Of a stretch of 64,000 bases of DNA, positions 27,186 to 40,149 are shown piece after piece. The notes beneath the pieces were generated by a model. The model saw only the letters and a program-made list of their open reading frames with translations, did no database searches and had not been told where the DNA came from. Within the stretch, counting starts at the first letter, position 1. Every line of letters starts with the position of its first letter. This stretch comes from Glossina fuscipes (Eukaryota > Arthropoda > Insecta > Diptera > Glossinidae), in the NCBI RefSeq assembly GCF_014805625.2, contig NW_023998417.1:14746395-14810394 (forward strand), read 5' to 3'. The position numbers and the translations under genes are program-made.

Positions 27186-27497
27186 TTGGAAAAACTTGCT
27201 AAATTACTTCAATTAGAGTATAATCGCGATCGCAACTCGTTCACCTTTAACGAACACGTAAAAGAAAAAAAAGGAAAAACTTACATACAGTTCATGAAAA
27301 GTCTTAGTTCTAAGAACCTAGCAAAGAGAGAGGACACGATAATTGCGAAAAAATTGGAACAAATGCTAGAAACACAAATTGAAAGAGAATTCTCGCAAAA
27401 ATATTTTCATTGGCAATTTTGCTTTAATTTCAAAGCGCACCTCGATATAAACAAAGAGAAAAAAGAAAACAAAGCAAAGTGTTTTTCGAAGATCTAA
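27186..27497 (+). other. 103-codon in-frame extension after the UGA stop
   Basis: Directly after TGA (27,183-27,185) the same frame stays open for 103 codons to TAA at 27,495-27,497. The predicted tail is charged and lysine-rich, with an amphipathic stretch around AKKLEQMLETQIEREF. It has no ATG near its beginning (the first codon is TTG). It would be made only by stop-codon readthrough or by a splice or edit that skips the stop. The ordinary reading is 3' untranslated sequence that is open by chance. No family resemblance was recognised. Confidence 0.35.
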
Positions 27498-27745
27498 TAT
27501 AAATAAGCGAATGACTAAATTAAAAATTAAATTAAAGAAAAAAAAATTGGATAAAGAATATGAAACAAAGCAAATGTAAATAAATGTTTAGAGTCGCATT
27601 ACGAAGTGAACGTGAACGCTTAACGTTTAAAGAAAATTATTTTAAATATATTTTAAAAAAAAGCTTGATTTTTAAGGTTTGTTAAAACATTTTCATTTTT
27701 TGTAATGAAGCTTTTTATATATACATATATTTTTTTTAACTATTA

Positions 27746-27751
27746 AATAAA
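27746..27751 (+). terminator. Possible polyadenylation signal of the DUF7042-type gene
   Basis: AATAAA about 560 bp after the stop codon. Other A/T-rich near-matches are common in this DNA, so the assignment is tentative. Confidence 0.35.
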
Positions 27752-30321
27752 CCTTAAATATGGACGGATAACGCAACAACCGCATAAGTAAAAAAGTAAA
27801 GTAACTATTGTACATAAGAATAGTTTGATGTAAATAGAAGCAATTTCAATTTTGTGAATTATTATTGTCTTGCAAAATGGCGGTTTTTATTTTTTTTTTT
27901 ACGCATATTTAATTGGGTGTGCTTCTTGTAATATACTAATCATTTTTAGTGCTTGATAGTTTTCTAATATAAATTAGTTAGAAAACTACACTTAAACATT
28001 AAATACACCGTAAGCTTTTAACTTTTAACTCATGTTAGTAGTAATAAGTTCGTTTTATGTTGTTAAAAAAGAATTCTGTCGATAGCTTAAAGCTAAGTAT
28101 AGAAAAAACAAAATCCATCAAGCGACGCTGCAAAGATCTACATGCATTTATTATTAAACTTGAACAAGTGAACAAATTATAGATGCGACTCTACTCAGAG
28201 GTTCCACCGTCTGTCGTGCCGCTTTAGCAAATCATGAAATGCACATCTCAGCCATTACAAATTCAATTTGATTATTTCGCCGGCATGTATGGCACGTTGT
28301 GGTGTTGTCTAAAAATCACATCTCAATCTTCTACTGTCCGGAGTCTTCCGCTTACTCTTAACACTTGGGCATATCATGGGTTCAAGGTTATATTGTATGG
28401 GCATACGGGGTCGCAGACATAAAATAGCTGTACTTGTGCGTCAATTTCAAGTAAGCCCATCAGAGCAACACGGCCCTATGAAAGGACTCGCCACAATCCA
28501 AAACACGTTCGGGTGGCCTAGCGATTTAATGACACTTGTTTCACGTACAAAATCTGCCACAGGTCGTGAAACTTTATCAATATTTTATATACACTCAATG
28601 CCGTTCATATTCCACGATTTGTTGTGTACGATTTAAATTGAATTTATTGCACAAACTTGGTTTGTGGGTATCCAGGATTCGCTCCAAAATGTAGCTCTTT
28701 GATATTTTTCTTTACATTTCTTCTTCTTTTCTCCGTTTATCAGTTAACTCGAACGAGATTCGACTTTTGCTTCTATAACTTGCTACAAAGTACCACAGAC
28801 GTATGGCTTATCATTATGCCGCGCACGCGCATTCACGCACATTCACGCGCGTCAAAAATTACGGCCAAGAAAGCGTATTTCACCTATCTATTGATTGGTT
28901 GGTATTGCAAGTTCCCCAGTTTTATTGGGTTTACATTTATTGACTGTTTTTCTCTCTCAGGGGTTATATTACACTTGTTGAATTTTCCCATTAAAAATCA
29001 ACGCAATGCCGGTAGACATAGATGATATGTTAGTGCAAATCCTGTTGAAATCCTTTTCTTGGCTAAAAGCAATACATTTTCGACTTGTCTGTTTAATTAT
29101 TTGCTCTTTTGTATATGTGTTCTTATTCCTCTCAATGCAAAAGAAAAAACTTGGTTGTTCTTCGCTTATGCAAAAAAATAATAATAAAAAAGTAAACAAC
29201 GTTAAAGAGAAACTTTCTGGGGATCTAAAAAGAGAAGGACAAAAATAAAAGCAGGACAATACTCTATGAATGGTTACTTTTCCTTTGCACCTGAAGTTTC
29301 TAAACTACTACATAATTGTTATACTACTACACAGAAACTGTGTGTGTTCCAAAACAAAAAAAAGAAAAAGCAAAAAAATAAATAAATAACTAATTAAAAG
29401 AATGAAACTGTACATAAACTAAACGAAGTTAAGTGAATAGCACTCAGAGTTATATAAAAAATAGAAAGTTCGCTTCTTCCAGAAAATGCGCGAAGGTGAA
29501 AACTATGCAAAGTTTCCGCTGCAAACACTATTTAAAACCTCTCCCTACGCTAGAATGAGACACAAGAAGGGGATGGTTTTGAAGTTGTCTTTCGCTACGA
29601 TGCCAGGAACGGAGCTCATAACGCTACCAAATGCTATTTATGCTAAGAAATGAAATTTTCTAACGGTTTCCTCCATACGAATGGCCACTTGTAGCCAAAG
29701 TCAGACTCCAAAGTCCAATAGACTTATTAAAATTCCCCTACGTTCGGACATCTTGCAATAATTCATGTTTGCGACTCGCAAACTTAAGTATTTTCAATCG
29801 CTTCACGTTTCGCTTGAGAACAAGAGTCTGAACCCCATCCACTACTAAACGATTAAACTTGTGTTTGCAATGTTCGCGTGTAGCAAGACTTCAAAGTTCA
29901 CCTAATCGCTAGAGATTATTCCGTGAATCGTTTTACGTTAATTTCCTCTATTAACTCTGGCGATGTTGCTAGAAAACGGGAAGATGCCCGATTTTTTTGA
30001 CTTTTTTTAAAATTTGAAGTTGGAAGATTGACAATTCCGAAAAAATGCCAAACATCTTAAAGAAGCTTACAAAGCCCAACGAGTTCTTCGAGCATATCTT
30101 TCCACGTGTGAAAAAAGGATAACCGTTCTCGACAGAATCCATTTATAGAGAATTAATTTAAATAATTAAAAGCTACATGCTCGCTTTGCGGCACTGCATA
30201 AGACGCACGCATAAGTCAGAGAACGAATCGCAAAGTATTTTGAAACGCTTCCATAATATGCTTAAAATGAACTTTGATTGTTATTCATCTATATAAATAT
30301 AATTGTGAAACTACCGGAACC

Positions 30322-30360
30322 GCTCTCTCTCTCTCCCTCTCTCTCTCACACTCTCGCTCG
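30322..30360. repeat. (CT)n-rich repeat
   Basis: Imperfect CT dinucleotide array of about 39 bp (ctctctctc with ccc and ca interruptions). Confidence 0.85.
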
Positions 30361-30720
30361 CTGTTACTCCTATTATTTAAACTCTTTTGGTAATTCTTGA
30401 ATTGTTATCATTGGAAATAGTCTGGATTAGAAACATAAAAATATAATTGTAATTATATGTAATTGTGTATGTAATCATTTAGATTAAATACCCAAAAAAA
30501 AATATATAGGGTTATACTCGCACACATATACATCCAAACAAACACGCCCATACACGCGCGCACACACACACACATACACAGACAAGTATTTATAAATAAA
30601 TTGTTTAAATTTTAAAAAAAGTATATGTACAAAACCAAAAGAAAAAGAAGAAGAAAGAAAAGACATAAAAAATAAATATTTTGCATAACGATTACTAACA
30701 CATCATTGGTTTCATAGAAA

Positions 30721-30776
30721 AAAACAACAACAAGAACAAAAATAACAACAAAAACAACAACAAACAACAAATAATA
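30721..30776. repeat. (AAC)n imperfect triplet repeat
   Basis: About 55 bp of aac triplets with occasional aag/aaa/aat units, followed shortly by a GAA array. Confidence 0.8.
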
Positions 30777-30795
30777 AAATCATTATAAGTACATA

Positions 30796-30819
30796 AGAAG
30801 AAGAAGAAGAAGAAGAAGA
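30796..30819. repeat. (GAA)n microsatellite
   Basis: Eight tandem AAG/GAA triplets, a short polypurine tract. Confidence 0.9.
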
Positions 30820-31149
30820 TTTATGATTAAGTGGAATTGCATGCTTAAAAAACTTAAAAAAGTGTGTGATTATTTATTGCAAGTAATATAATTAAGATGA
30901 TAACGATGATCACGATGATAAGAACAAGTTATAGTGATTGTATAATTTGTAGCAGCATTTAATTGAATTTAAATATTTACATAAAAAATGAGATATAAAT
31001 TAAAAGCAAAAAAAGTTCAATCAACTAAATTATAAAAACAATTAAATAAATAATAAATAAATCAATTCTTTTAATTCAAAACTAATCGAGTAACTCATCA
31101 TAAAAAGTTGAAATACCACGTACATCATAATTGATATAAATCTGATAAC

Positions 31150-31173
31150 AAAAAAAAAAAAAAAAAAAAAAAA
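31150..31173. repeat. A homopolymer
   Basis: A run of 24 A. The long minus-strand phenylalanine/leucine-rich open frame across it reflects this and neighbouring purine-rich DNA. Confidence 0.9.
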
Positions 31174-32745
31174 GCAACAACATTAATATCAATTTATTAA
31201 AAATGATTGTAATAAAGATTAAGAAGAACAAGAAAAAAAGACGAAGAAGAAGCAAAGGGAAGAAGATATAAAATGAAATAAACATATAAAATAAACGAAT
31301 TAAGTATTTAGAACTGTTTAAGGCAATTAAGAGGTGATATAGATCTAGAGATTCATTTATAGAAAATGTGAAAATGTGAACAAAAGCCATAAAATAAACA
31401 GCCACATATTACCCACACTACCTTACCTACTACCATACTACACCATGCAACCACCAATTAATTACCACACCACATCCACAGAGACGACACCAACAAAAGC
31501 AACCGTAAACAACACTTACCTAACACTAATCACTCATCCTGATATCCGCTCACTTTTAATAAATGTCCTGCCCTTTAAACAAAAACACTACAAGAAACTT
31601 AGCAAAAAGCAAATAATTATGTAAAATAAAAGAAAAGGAATTAAAGAAGAAAAAGTAAAGTTTTTAATCGCTTATTGAGTATTCGTAAAAAATCATCGAC
31701 TGCCACATATTATCAAATCAATCATTCATTCACTTACACTTTATCATACATAAAACGTATATAAATAAAGTAAGTTATCCTTTTTTTTACACCAAACCTA
31801 ATATTTTAAATTAACTATTATTTATTATTGTAAATACTATAAATGAAAACACTTCATTTGAGGCGCAGATTTCATGAGAAATATGAAGAAATAAATTGTA
31901 AACCTAGCATTTAATCAGTAGCCATTTAAGCATTAGGCAGACAAATAAAACGAAGATTTTTGTGCTGATTAATTCCTAGATAGTTAAAAACCCGAAAAAA
32001 GAAAAATATGTAAGGAAAGGCTATTAACGTGGAAGGTATTGAGAACAAATAAATAAAAAAAAAAAACAGTTTATTTTTGAAATCACTAATTAAAACAACA
32101 AAACAAATATATGTAAATTCAATTATCTACAACAAATTTTTCTTAGCTACTCATTAAATTTCAGGGCAGTCAGGCATTGCGCCAATCAATTGAACGATGG
32201 CAATGTTCGTTTTTATATATGGTATTCAGTATGGTTAGCAGGCATTTGTAGATTGCGGGAATTAATGCCTGCGTTTATGTCTTCCAAAACATCTTTGTTC
32301 ACGAATTTGTTGCACGTCCCACTCGTTACGTCTCCTCTCATCGATTCAGCTGGCAGTTGTTTGGCAGTCAATTCCATATCAAGTGTTGGGGAAATGTGTT
32401 ATTATGCATTATGGTAGAGCCAAATTTCCACAAAATCAATTAGTTTTTGTCCTGTTTCATTGGCGGTGCTGCTCGTTTTTTTGCAAATAGTATTCCGCTT
32501 CGATTTTAATCATAATTCCAGCAAGTGTGCCATTGCTATACAAGTTTTGTACAAAAGCCTTCTTGATATGATCTTAAAAGTTTTGTTCAAAAGTTCTCTT
32601 TGTTTATTATTATTATTATTATAAATTTAGCCAGAGAATAAATTCTAAGACTAAAGTCTTAAAGCACTAGCATCTAGGGCTATCGGCTTTCTCTTTGTTT
32701 ACAAATATCTTGTGTTTACATTATCAGATTCTACTATTATTTAGT

Positions 32746-32816
32746 ATAATAATTCCGTCTCTGTTCTGCATACATATTGTATATGCAAAACTATTACAGC
32801 TTCTTTACAAAAGTTC
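32746..32816. repeat. Direct repeat, copy 1 (~71 bp)
   Basis: Begins ataataattccgtctctg and ends tacaaaagttc. It matches the next copy at both ends with a diverged centre. Together the two form an imperfect tandem duplication with a short spacer. Confidence 0.85.
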
Positions 32817-32829
32817 TTAAAAGTTTTGC

Positions 32830-32901
32830 ATAATAATTTCGTCTCTGTTCTGCATACGTGTTCTAAAAGGAAGTTATATTACAGCTTTTATACAAAAGTT
32901 C
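32830..32901. repeat. Direct repeat, copy 2 (~72 bp)
   Basis: Second copy; it shares gtctctgttctgcatac and attacagctt with copy 1. Fragments of the same words (aaagttct, tatcttgtgt) recur nearby at about 32,585 and 32,705, suggesting several rounds of local duplication. Confidence 0.85.
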
Positions 32902-35900
32902 TTTTTACACATATCTTGTGTATGATTAGTGGATGCTGTATAATTCTTAGTTGAATTGTAAAAATATAGATATAAGGAAACGCATTTTTCCCCTAATATC
33001 AAGAGTACTTCTTCGCTGCGTTAAAGTCGAAGAAGTCAACTTTTTTGGGGGAGTTGACGGAGTGCTCGAGCTTGCTCGCTTCTGTCACTTCCAATTAATT
33101 TTAGGTCTCCCGTCCCGTTACTCCCAGTTTCTGCACGATCTCACCCTACTGCTCTTCTTTTGAAGATTTCTTTGCAAATGTAAATTGTAACATTTTTTGT
33201 AAATAAAAATTGATATTTTCTCAAAAGTTTCTAAAATTTTTTCTGAAAAATTTGTTGGGGTTTTTTTGTTTATAAATTTTTTTGTGTTTTCTAGCTAACA
33301 TTCTAGCAAAAATGACACTTGAGGCGGTTTATTGGCGCTCCTAGCGGTCCTAGGACATCGGGACTGGGTCCATTCGGTTCCTTGGATCGGCCCCAACGCG
33401 TTATGCCCCTGTAATATAGCTGCCAAAAGCACGCACTTGTCTATCAAATTTATAAGGCGACATGTGTTTTACACATTTTTCCTTTGTTTTCCCGACGTCT
33501 TTCCATTTAACAGAATCGATTATCTGTTATCTACCAGATCTGTTACTTAACAGAAACGATTATCTTTGATCTGTTGAGTTGAGCCTTCAACATTAGCTGC
33601 TTGGCGTTTTTGTTGGGCATTTATTTATTATAAGCGACTCTGTGCTTTGCCTTTCAACAGAGAATTTAACCATTTATTTATGGCGCCTACCAAAAGGGTG
33701 GAAAACCGTGCTTATATTGCTTATATTTCCGTTATAAAATTGCGTACATGCGTGCAAACTACATACTTACATTGCTTGCGTACAAACAATTACCAAACAA
33801 ATTTATTTATTCTTACTTTGCATTTTATTACAAAGAAGTAGAGTTTTTATTATTATTTTTTTTTGATTGTATGACAAATATAAATAAAATATATCTTGTA
33901 AAATAAAAACGTAAATTAAAAATGAATAAAGACTTGTTTCTATTTTCCGTATAAAACATTATTATAATAATCGTTATAAAGTTTAAAATTTGCAAAGTTT
34001 CTTCGTTAAATGGACAGTGTGGTCATGAAGACGTGGTAAGTATATCGATCGATCCTAACTCTAGTTTAGAAGGCAAGCCTTGTGCGATCTCACGTCAGAA
34101 ACTGAAACTGTCTTAAAACTGTAAGAGAAAAAGAGGAAAAATATAGGACATAGGGCATTATCTTACCAATAATTACGATGAAGGGCATCAATAACGGGCG
34201 CCAAAAACGGCTGCGATATCTACAACATAAAAAAAGTAAAGGTTGTAGACGTACGCTATTTTAGCGTAGGTGCACTGGACAAAAGCAGTTCATAATTTCG
34301 AACACACTACTCTTCGCGTCTTCGACATTTTTCAGAACTTTCTCCATTATATTTTCACTAGCTTTAGTACGATTTAGAATTTAACTAATGCAGAAATTTA
34401 CTTCCATTGTGAATATATTAATTTGTCAAATTACTTCGTAGGTGTCATCTGATGTGGTAGTGATTCGTGGAATCGGCGTGTTTGCTCGTTTAGTTATAAT
34501 GAAGCAGGAACTACGACGATGCGGAGAAGTTTTGAAAAGACGCCTCAGAGCAAAAGCCAAACAAGTGTTTTATATAATGATTCGTCAATAATTCTTCAAG
34601 AATATCTGTAAAATGTATATATAATGGAAATGTTAGTTAGTTAGTTCGTTCACATGCGCGACTGATTTGCTTACCGCTCAAATAAAAGTGCGAAATTCCA
34701 AATTGTTGCCTCCACCATGCAATCCTTCTTTGGTGTTTGTTTCAAACGCAATTCAAATTCAGTTCCAAAGGTTTCCAGCATCCAAACGTAGTTTAAAGCA
34801 AAAATTATATCTCTCTTTTAATATATTTGGCGGGTGAGGTTTAGTTGTGGTACTTTGCGTAAATACCAAGTAATTTTTATTTTATTTGAAACAATGGGGG
34901 AAAACCTCACCCTTGAAGTAAAGTTTAATGCATTAAACAGTTGGGGAAATCAAAAATCGAAATTCGAAATTTTATATTTGCGAAAATCACAAAGATGATC
35001 GTAGTAGGGGGGGTGTGGGCGGATGAAGGCGAAAAAAGGTTAGAAGTCAAGAACTTTTCAATCATGAAAATATATAACAAAATATTAATTACAAATGAAT
35101 TACGAACACAATCTGACCTGCTTTAGTGTAGAACAGTTTATATTGCAAAATAAATGTAATTCAAACAACTGATTGATTATTAATTTAGAATGTATACTGT
35201 ATATAGGTATCAAAGAAAAAAGTCTTTATATGTACATGTCAAACAAAAAACATACATAATAAAATAAGCTTTCGATATTTTATATTGCTCTTACCCATAA
35301 CAAAAGAGTATCACAATATTCATTAGGCATTCATTCATATCTAGTATACTATACGTTTTCGGGTAGTGATGATTTTGCCGATATTGTCGAATTTTTGAAT
35401 TTGAAGTATATATATATATATAGTAGATGTGAAAATAAATTGAATACAAGAAGAAAAACTAATTGGAAAATGTAGTTAAAAAAAACCATCAAAGCCGAAT
35501 AATACGAATTTTTACACTGAGGAAAACTGGTGTATTATGCTAACTATATGCTGTATGCTGTTTGCTTTGATCTTTTTATCGCAAATTGGGTATGCATATT
35601 ATGATGTACGTGCTATTATTGCATGCTAAATAAACTTGGTTAATGGCATTTTCTTATATATGCATATATATATAGAAATATAGAACTGTTGACGTGTGTA
35701 TAAGAGCACATTTACATAAAAGGAAAAATAACGAGTAGTCAATTTGCAAAAGAACTAAACGATTGATTACCCAACACCAAAAATTTAAAACGAAAAATGA
35801 AAATTATTTTTATAGAGACCTTTGATTAATATCAGATTCTTTTCTTCTATATTTGCATTGATCTAATCAATTATTTAATTCAGAGTAATCTTACAATGTT

Positions 35901-36285
35901 GTTAAATGAACGTCTTTGGAAACTTAATGCACACACAATACACTCATACTATGGAAACGAACACGTATGCAGCAATAAAATATATAGAATCGTGTATACT
36001 TAGCAAATTAAAAGGGCTTGGAAAAGCTTCCTAACATCACAATAGAGTCACCACCATCTCATCTCATCTCCAACATCTGTATACAACACTCATTCAACAA
36101 ACAGGTCTATTATCTATTACATCATTACATCTTAGCATATCATCCAGCCAATTCAACACCATTATATTACAAAATGACCCCACATTCTGACGGTCTATTT
36201 ATTCTTAGATTCACAATTATTTGACTATTAATTTCCGTAATTAAAACGCTTGTTATTTCGTTCGTATTCTTTTTTATCAATTCAC

Positions 36286-36288
<3 letters not shown>

Positions 36289-36316
<28 letters not shown>
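36289..36316. repeat. (CT)n microsatellite
   Basis: About fourteen CT units. Confidence 0.95.
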
Positions 36317-36320
<4 letters not shown>

Positions 36321-36635
36321 AATTGATACTCTCACATTACTATTCATACCTTTTTCAGCACTCTCGCTTAATTCGCCATACAAATCTTAAACGTCTTTAT
36401 CATTATTTAACCACCATATATGCAAACACACTCGAATATAATTTAACTATTACATGTATGCCAGGTACAGTAGTAACAACATATCTGACGCAAACAAAAT
36501 TCGTTCCAATTCAATTCAAAATCATTTTCAAAATTATCAACCATTCTAAAACAAATTCCTTCACTCTCTTTCCCTGCCTCACGCTATGCCGAATGCATGA
36601 TCAAACCACACGCTAAAAACATACATCATTCTTCC

Positions 36636-36705
36636 TTCTTCTCTTATCACTAATAATTGATATATAAATTATTCTTCTCTTATCACTAATAATTGATATA
36701 AATTA
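36636..36705. repeat. Tandem duplication of a ~34-bp unit
   Basis: The unit ttcttctcttatcacta...ataaatta occurs twice head to tail (36,636-36,671 and 36,672-36,705). The copies are identical except for an extra TA in the first, so the duplication looks recent. Confidence 0.92.
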
Positions 36706-36852
36706 TCATTAATCTGAATTTAAACTTAAAAATGAATGATACAACAAAAATAAGTAAAAACGATATTTTGATGTTATGTAATATTGCAAGGGCGTACTTA
36801 TTTTCGCTGCAGTGTAGGAAGTAGTTTGGGCCACTTTCAGTACCAACATCGT

Positions 36853-36862
36853 NNNNNNNNNN
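36853..36862. other. Assembly gap (10 N)
   Basis: Ten N in AT-rich DNA with no recognised gene. The true length is unknown. Confidence 0.95.
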
Positions 36863-38562
36863 AATGTTCAAGGAGAGTTTTAGGTTACAAGATTTCTTGA
36901 ATTACTTAGCATACCAAATGCACTCAATAAATAGGTTTAACTTCAATACTTTATTCTTCGTGTGTTTCGATTTCTCAATTTGGTGCCGGAATTGACAGAA
37001 GAAGGAAGGAATTTATATCGGCATTACTTACGACGTTGGCATGTGTTTTATTGACATTGATATTAATATAACGTGTTTCGTAATTTGTTAACCTCATCTA
37101 CAACATTCGTCGATTTTTCAGTTCATTATAGAGATTTTTCTAGTAGGCTATGCAGGGACAGCTTCCAATCAAAATTTGGTTTATTTATGCAATTCTTCAA
37201 TGTTTCAGTTTCTGAAAAATTGTCGTTATTTTAGTTCAACAGTAATTATGTGGTTAAACTGGAGTACATCGTGCATTGCACGTTGAAATATTTCTAAAAT
37301 TATTTAATCAGCTTCGTATTTAAGCATGTTGAAAAGATTAAGTTACTTTTTTTTTAAAGCTTGCTGGGATATGTGAGGAAACATTAACGCAGAAAAGCAG
37401 AATGTTTTGTCTAGTGTTCTCCCCACCCCCCATTCCCTTCCGGAGCGCGATCCACATTTTTATGACCGATTGTATTAGTTGATAAAATTAGAGCTGCTTT
37501 GCTGTTTTATGAAGAAATGTTATATATGTAGATATTGGACTTTGATATTCGTTTTTCGCGTTTGGAAAGTTGGGAGTGGTAAGCTGTGGTAAATGAACTA
37601 CGGATATATCATTTTCCGGATTTAAGACTTCTGTAGCACTTTATGGTTAGATGAAATCGGACTTTATGGTTGAATGTTGCAATCTGTCCTAGTATGATAT
37701 CGCAGATGAATTTGCTTGGTATATGCTATGCTAAATATGGAGAAAAATAGAAAGAAGATCACTGCAAAACTAATAAACTAATCAATGACGAAATGTGCAC
37801 TGCTGAGTATTGAGAAGGCTAATGTAGATTGAATTGCTCCATGGGCGCTTCATCACATGTCCGATGCACAAGTATATTATATTGAATGAATTTGAATTGT
37901 TTGTATAAGTTTTTTTCTTTTGTTGTTTCGAAACTCGCTAATTACAGACTTTCTTCATATTCGTACGGGACTGCACTCGCTTTGATCCATACGAGGTCTA
38001 CAATAAGATCACTTTGTTCCATTTTTTCCAGAAGTTCTGCAGCGATTGCGTAATGCCAAAATATATCCAAGGTTTATTTTGAACGTCCATTTAAAGAGTA
38101 AGATACTAAAAAATTAAAAATTTTGTTTGTTACCAACAGTGAAGTCTCTCTTAAACAGAATTTTGTTATAAGCGAACTAAGCATGGTTGCGTAGGATAGC
38201 TGCAATAGAACTTTAGCAAATAAAATCTCATCAAAGATCCTGAATTAAAAAATTGTCGAAGAAGTAGGGTTGAGAAGATTTACGGATGAGTAAGACATTA
38301 CACAGCCCTCATATATTTTCATTTAGCGCCTGTAGTAACAAAAATTTAAATTCCCAGCAGTGATGATTGCAGATATCATGAGTACAGTACATAATCGCTT
38401 TTGATGACCAAAATACTTGGGTAATTTGATGAGAACTTTTGGTAAGATGTTTGACGCAGTGTGATGGAATGATTACGTAGAGTGGTAAGATGTAGTTCGT
38501 TTAATTCTTTGCATGGTTCAGGCTGTTGCGTGGTTTACGTTGTTTGTATGGTTTGTTGTTCA

Positions 38563-38662
38563 CATAGTTGGGGTTAGGTTGTGTGCATAATTTGGGTTAA
38601 GTTGTGTGCATAGTTCGGGTTAAGTTGTTTGTACAGTTGTGGTTAAGTTGTTTGCATAGTTG
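38563..38662. repeat. 23-bp minisatellite, about 4.3 copies
   Basis: Units start at 38,563, 38,586, 38,609 and 38,632, with a partial unit at 38,655. The consensus is roughly catagttn then gggttaagttgtgtg, with one to four differences per copy. Similar GTTTGTATG/GTTGTT words extend to the left to about 38,530. Confidence 0.88.
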
Positions 38663-39079
38663 ATCTAATTGTATTAAGTTGTTGAGAAAAGCTCTTCGTA
38701 TTAAAGAAATTATGCGCGGTTACTATCTAACTACTATCGTAAGAAATATATTTAGAAAAAACAACCATGTACACATGTACATGTGTGTAATTATGTAACA
38801 AAAAATTTGCATTATCATTATTAACTATTACGCTATCCTCAAGATCAAATCTGGTCGTTCCATCAGAAATTACTCTCTACCTTTTCCATAAGAAAAAAAT
38901 TATATCAAAAGAGAAGAAGAGTACTTTTAACGAAAATATATATATTCTTGTAGCTTTTGTAATTATTGATACCATTGTTGAAAGGACTTGTGGGAAAATA
39001 TATTTAATGTCAGCATTCTACTCGAACCTCGAATATCATTTTGCGATTAATGATCTTGAGAATAAAAGCATAAGAGGTT

Positions 39080-39421
39080 TCTTTGCCAACTATAAAGTCA
39101 GATCCATGTGTTTTATGAGACTCCTCCTTGTGATTTAACTGCGTGAATGTTGGAGCTTGATGAACCTCCCCTGTTCCTGGTTTTGTCGAAACAGTATACA
39201 AATAGTGAATGTTCTGCTGCTAATTTTGCTGCCACAGTTTTATGTTGTCTGACCACAGTCGTTTTTAATATTCGTCGGTATCTGTTAGTTAACTTTCGTC
39301 TCATCATGTTCTGTGTAAGATGTAACATTACCGCGGATATTGCAGACCGTGGACGACAAATAGTACAGCTATTAACACCACAGACTTTTCTGCTGACCGA
39401 GCCTACCAGACCACATATCAC
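39080..39421 (-). pseudogene. Decayed Tc1-like transposase fragment, N-terminal helix-turn-helix part
   Basis: The minus-strand frame from 39,421 reads CRPRSAISA, then RRKLTNRYRRIL, then KTVAAKLAAE, and about 21 residues later SSNIHAVKS and GGVS before a stop. The order and spacing of basic-LTNR, KT.AAKLAAE and NIH..(8)..VS match the N-terminal DNA-binding region of Tc1-like transposases as I remember it. Beyond that the frame is broken by stops. Other strands and frames here show nothing comparable. I infer a dead element; no terminal inverted repeats or target-site duplication were located. Confidence 0.5.
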
Positions 39422-39659
39422 CGCAATTACTTATGCGTAGTATCCATTTTATTTTGTCTACCCCCTATCCCCTAGAAGGCGTTGCGTTTTTTCATAACAT
39501 TTTTTGGAACCATCCTCAAAGTTACTCGTAATAGGTTTTTGATCTCTTTTTTTAAATAAAGTTTAGTTCATGTAATTTTTTTATTATTCCACTCATAATC
39601 GAATTTTCCCCGCAGTCTCCTGACCTACTTTTGAGCTTCTTTTGATAGTCTGAAGTTTT

Positions 39660-39850
39660 CGGAACCACTTCTCGATACTCCCTTCATCCTTAGCATTCCC
39701 CCACCGTACAGTTCACAACGTTTTCGCCATGTTTTAGCATGCTTACGAGATATTTTTCGCGTCCGTACTGGAGTATTGTTTGGCTGGTGTAAGACTTCAT
39801 TTAAAGACAGCAAAATAACCCACAAATTTTCATTTGCAAATTTTGCCAAT
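39660..39850 (-). pseudogene. Decayed Tc1-like transposase fragment, central part
   Basis: One minus-strand frame reads KSYTSQTILQYGREKYLVSM, continuing LKHGENVV. The spacing from the Y to KYLV (13) and to KHG (19) equals that between the corresponding positions of Tc1-like transposases, where a KYLV..TVKHGG..VMVWG block sits between the first and second catalytic Asp. The reading has a stop before KSY and two after GEC, so it is inactive. It lies on the same strand as the N-terminal-type fragment at 39.1-39.4 kb but in the wrong order for one element, so two insertions or a rearrangement is likely. Confidence 0.5.
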
Positions 39851-40149
39851 TTGGTTTAACGGTATTTTCCCTACAAAAAAACAATATCTAATAGCCACAC
39901 GAAATTCGAATTTTTTCATTGCTTTGAAAATAAAACTAGCGTCGCTAAACCCATAACAAATCGAAGGGCGCGAAATTGCGGCAGACGTTGTCTAATGTCG
40001 TATAACGTTTTCTTTATCTACCAAAGCATCATTTCCGAGAATTCTTCAGATGTGTGTGCTATAATCCCTGTATTTTGATGTCTGTTTCATTGCTCATATA
40101 ACACTCGCAGATTGAGGTAGTTTTTTTTTTGCCATTTCGTGATTTAAAA

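Larger units (their letters stand above)
27752..39079. other. AT-rich non-coding block
   Basis: No exon chain or recognisable protein motif on either strand. It holds simple repeats, two local duplications, a minisatellite and a 10-N gap, listed separately. Small patches of higher GC at about 28.2-28.6, 32.2-32.4 and 33.3-33.4 kb have short open frames but no family signature that I recognise. Confidence 0.6.

Noticed and set aside
38563..38662. CRISPR-like array
   Set aside because: The units are contiguous with no spacers, in a eukaryotic genome; this is a minisatellite.
39147..39440. 97-codon plus-strand open frame
   Set aside because: It is the antisense shadow of the minus-strand Tc1-like fragment, which has a recognisable motif order.
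39610..39627. Plus-strand reading PQSPDL, like the conserved QSPDL block of Tc1 transposases
   Set aside because: Only six residues, on the strand opposite to the other transposase signatures and followed by a stop soon after; most likely chance.
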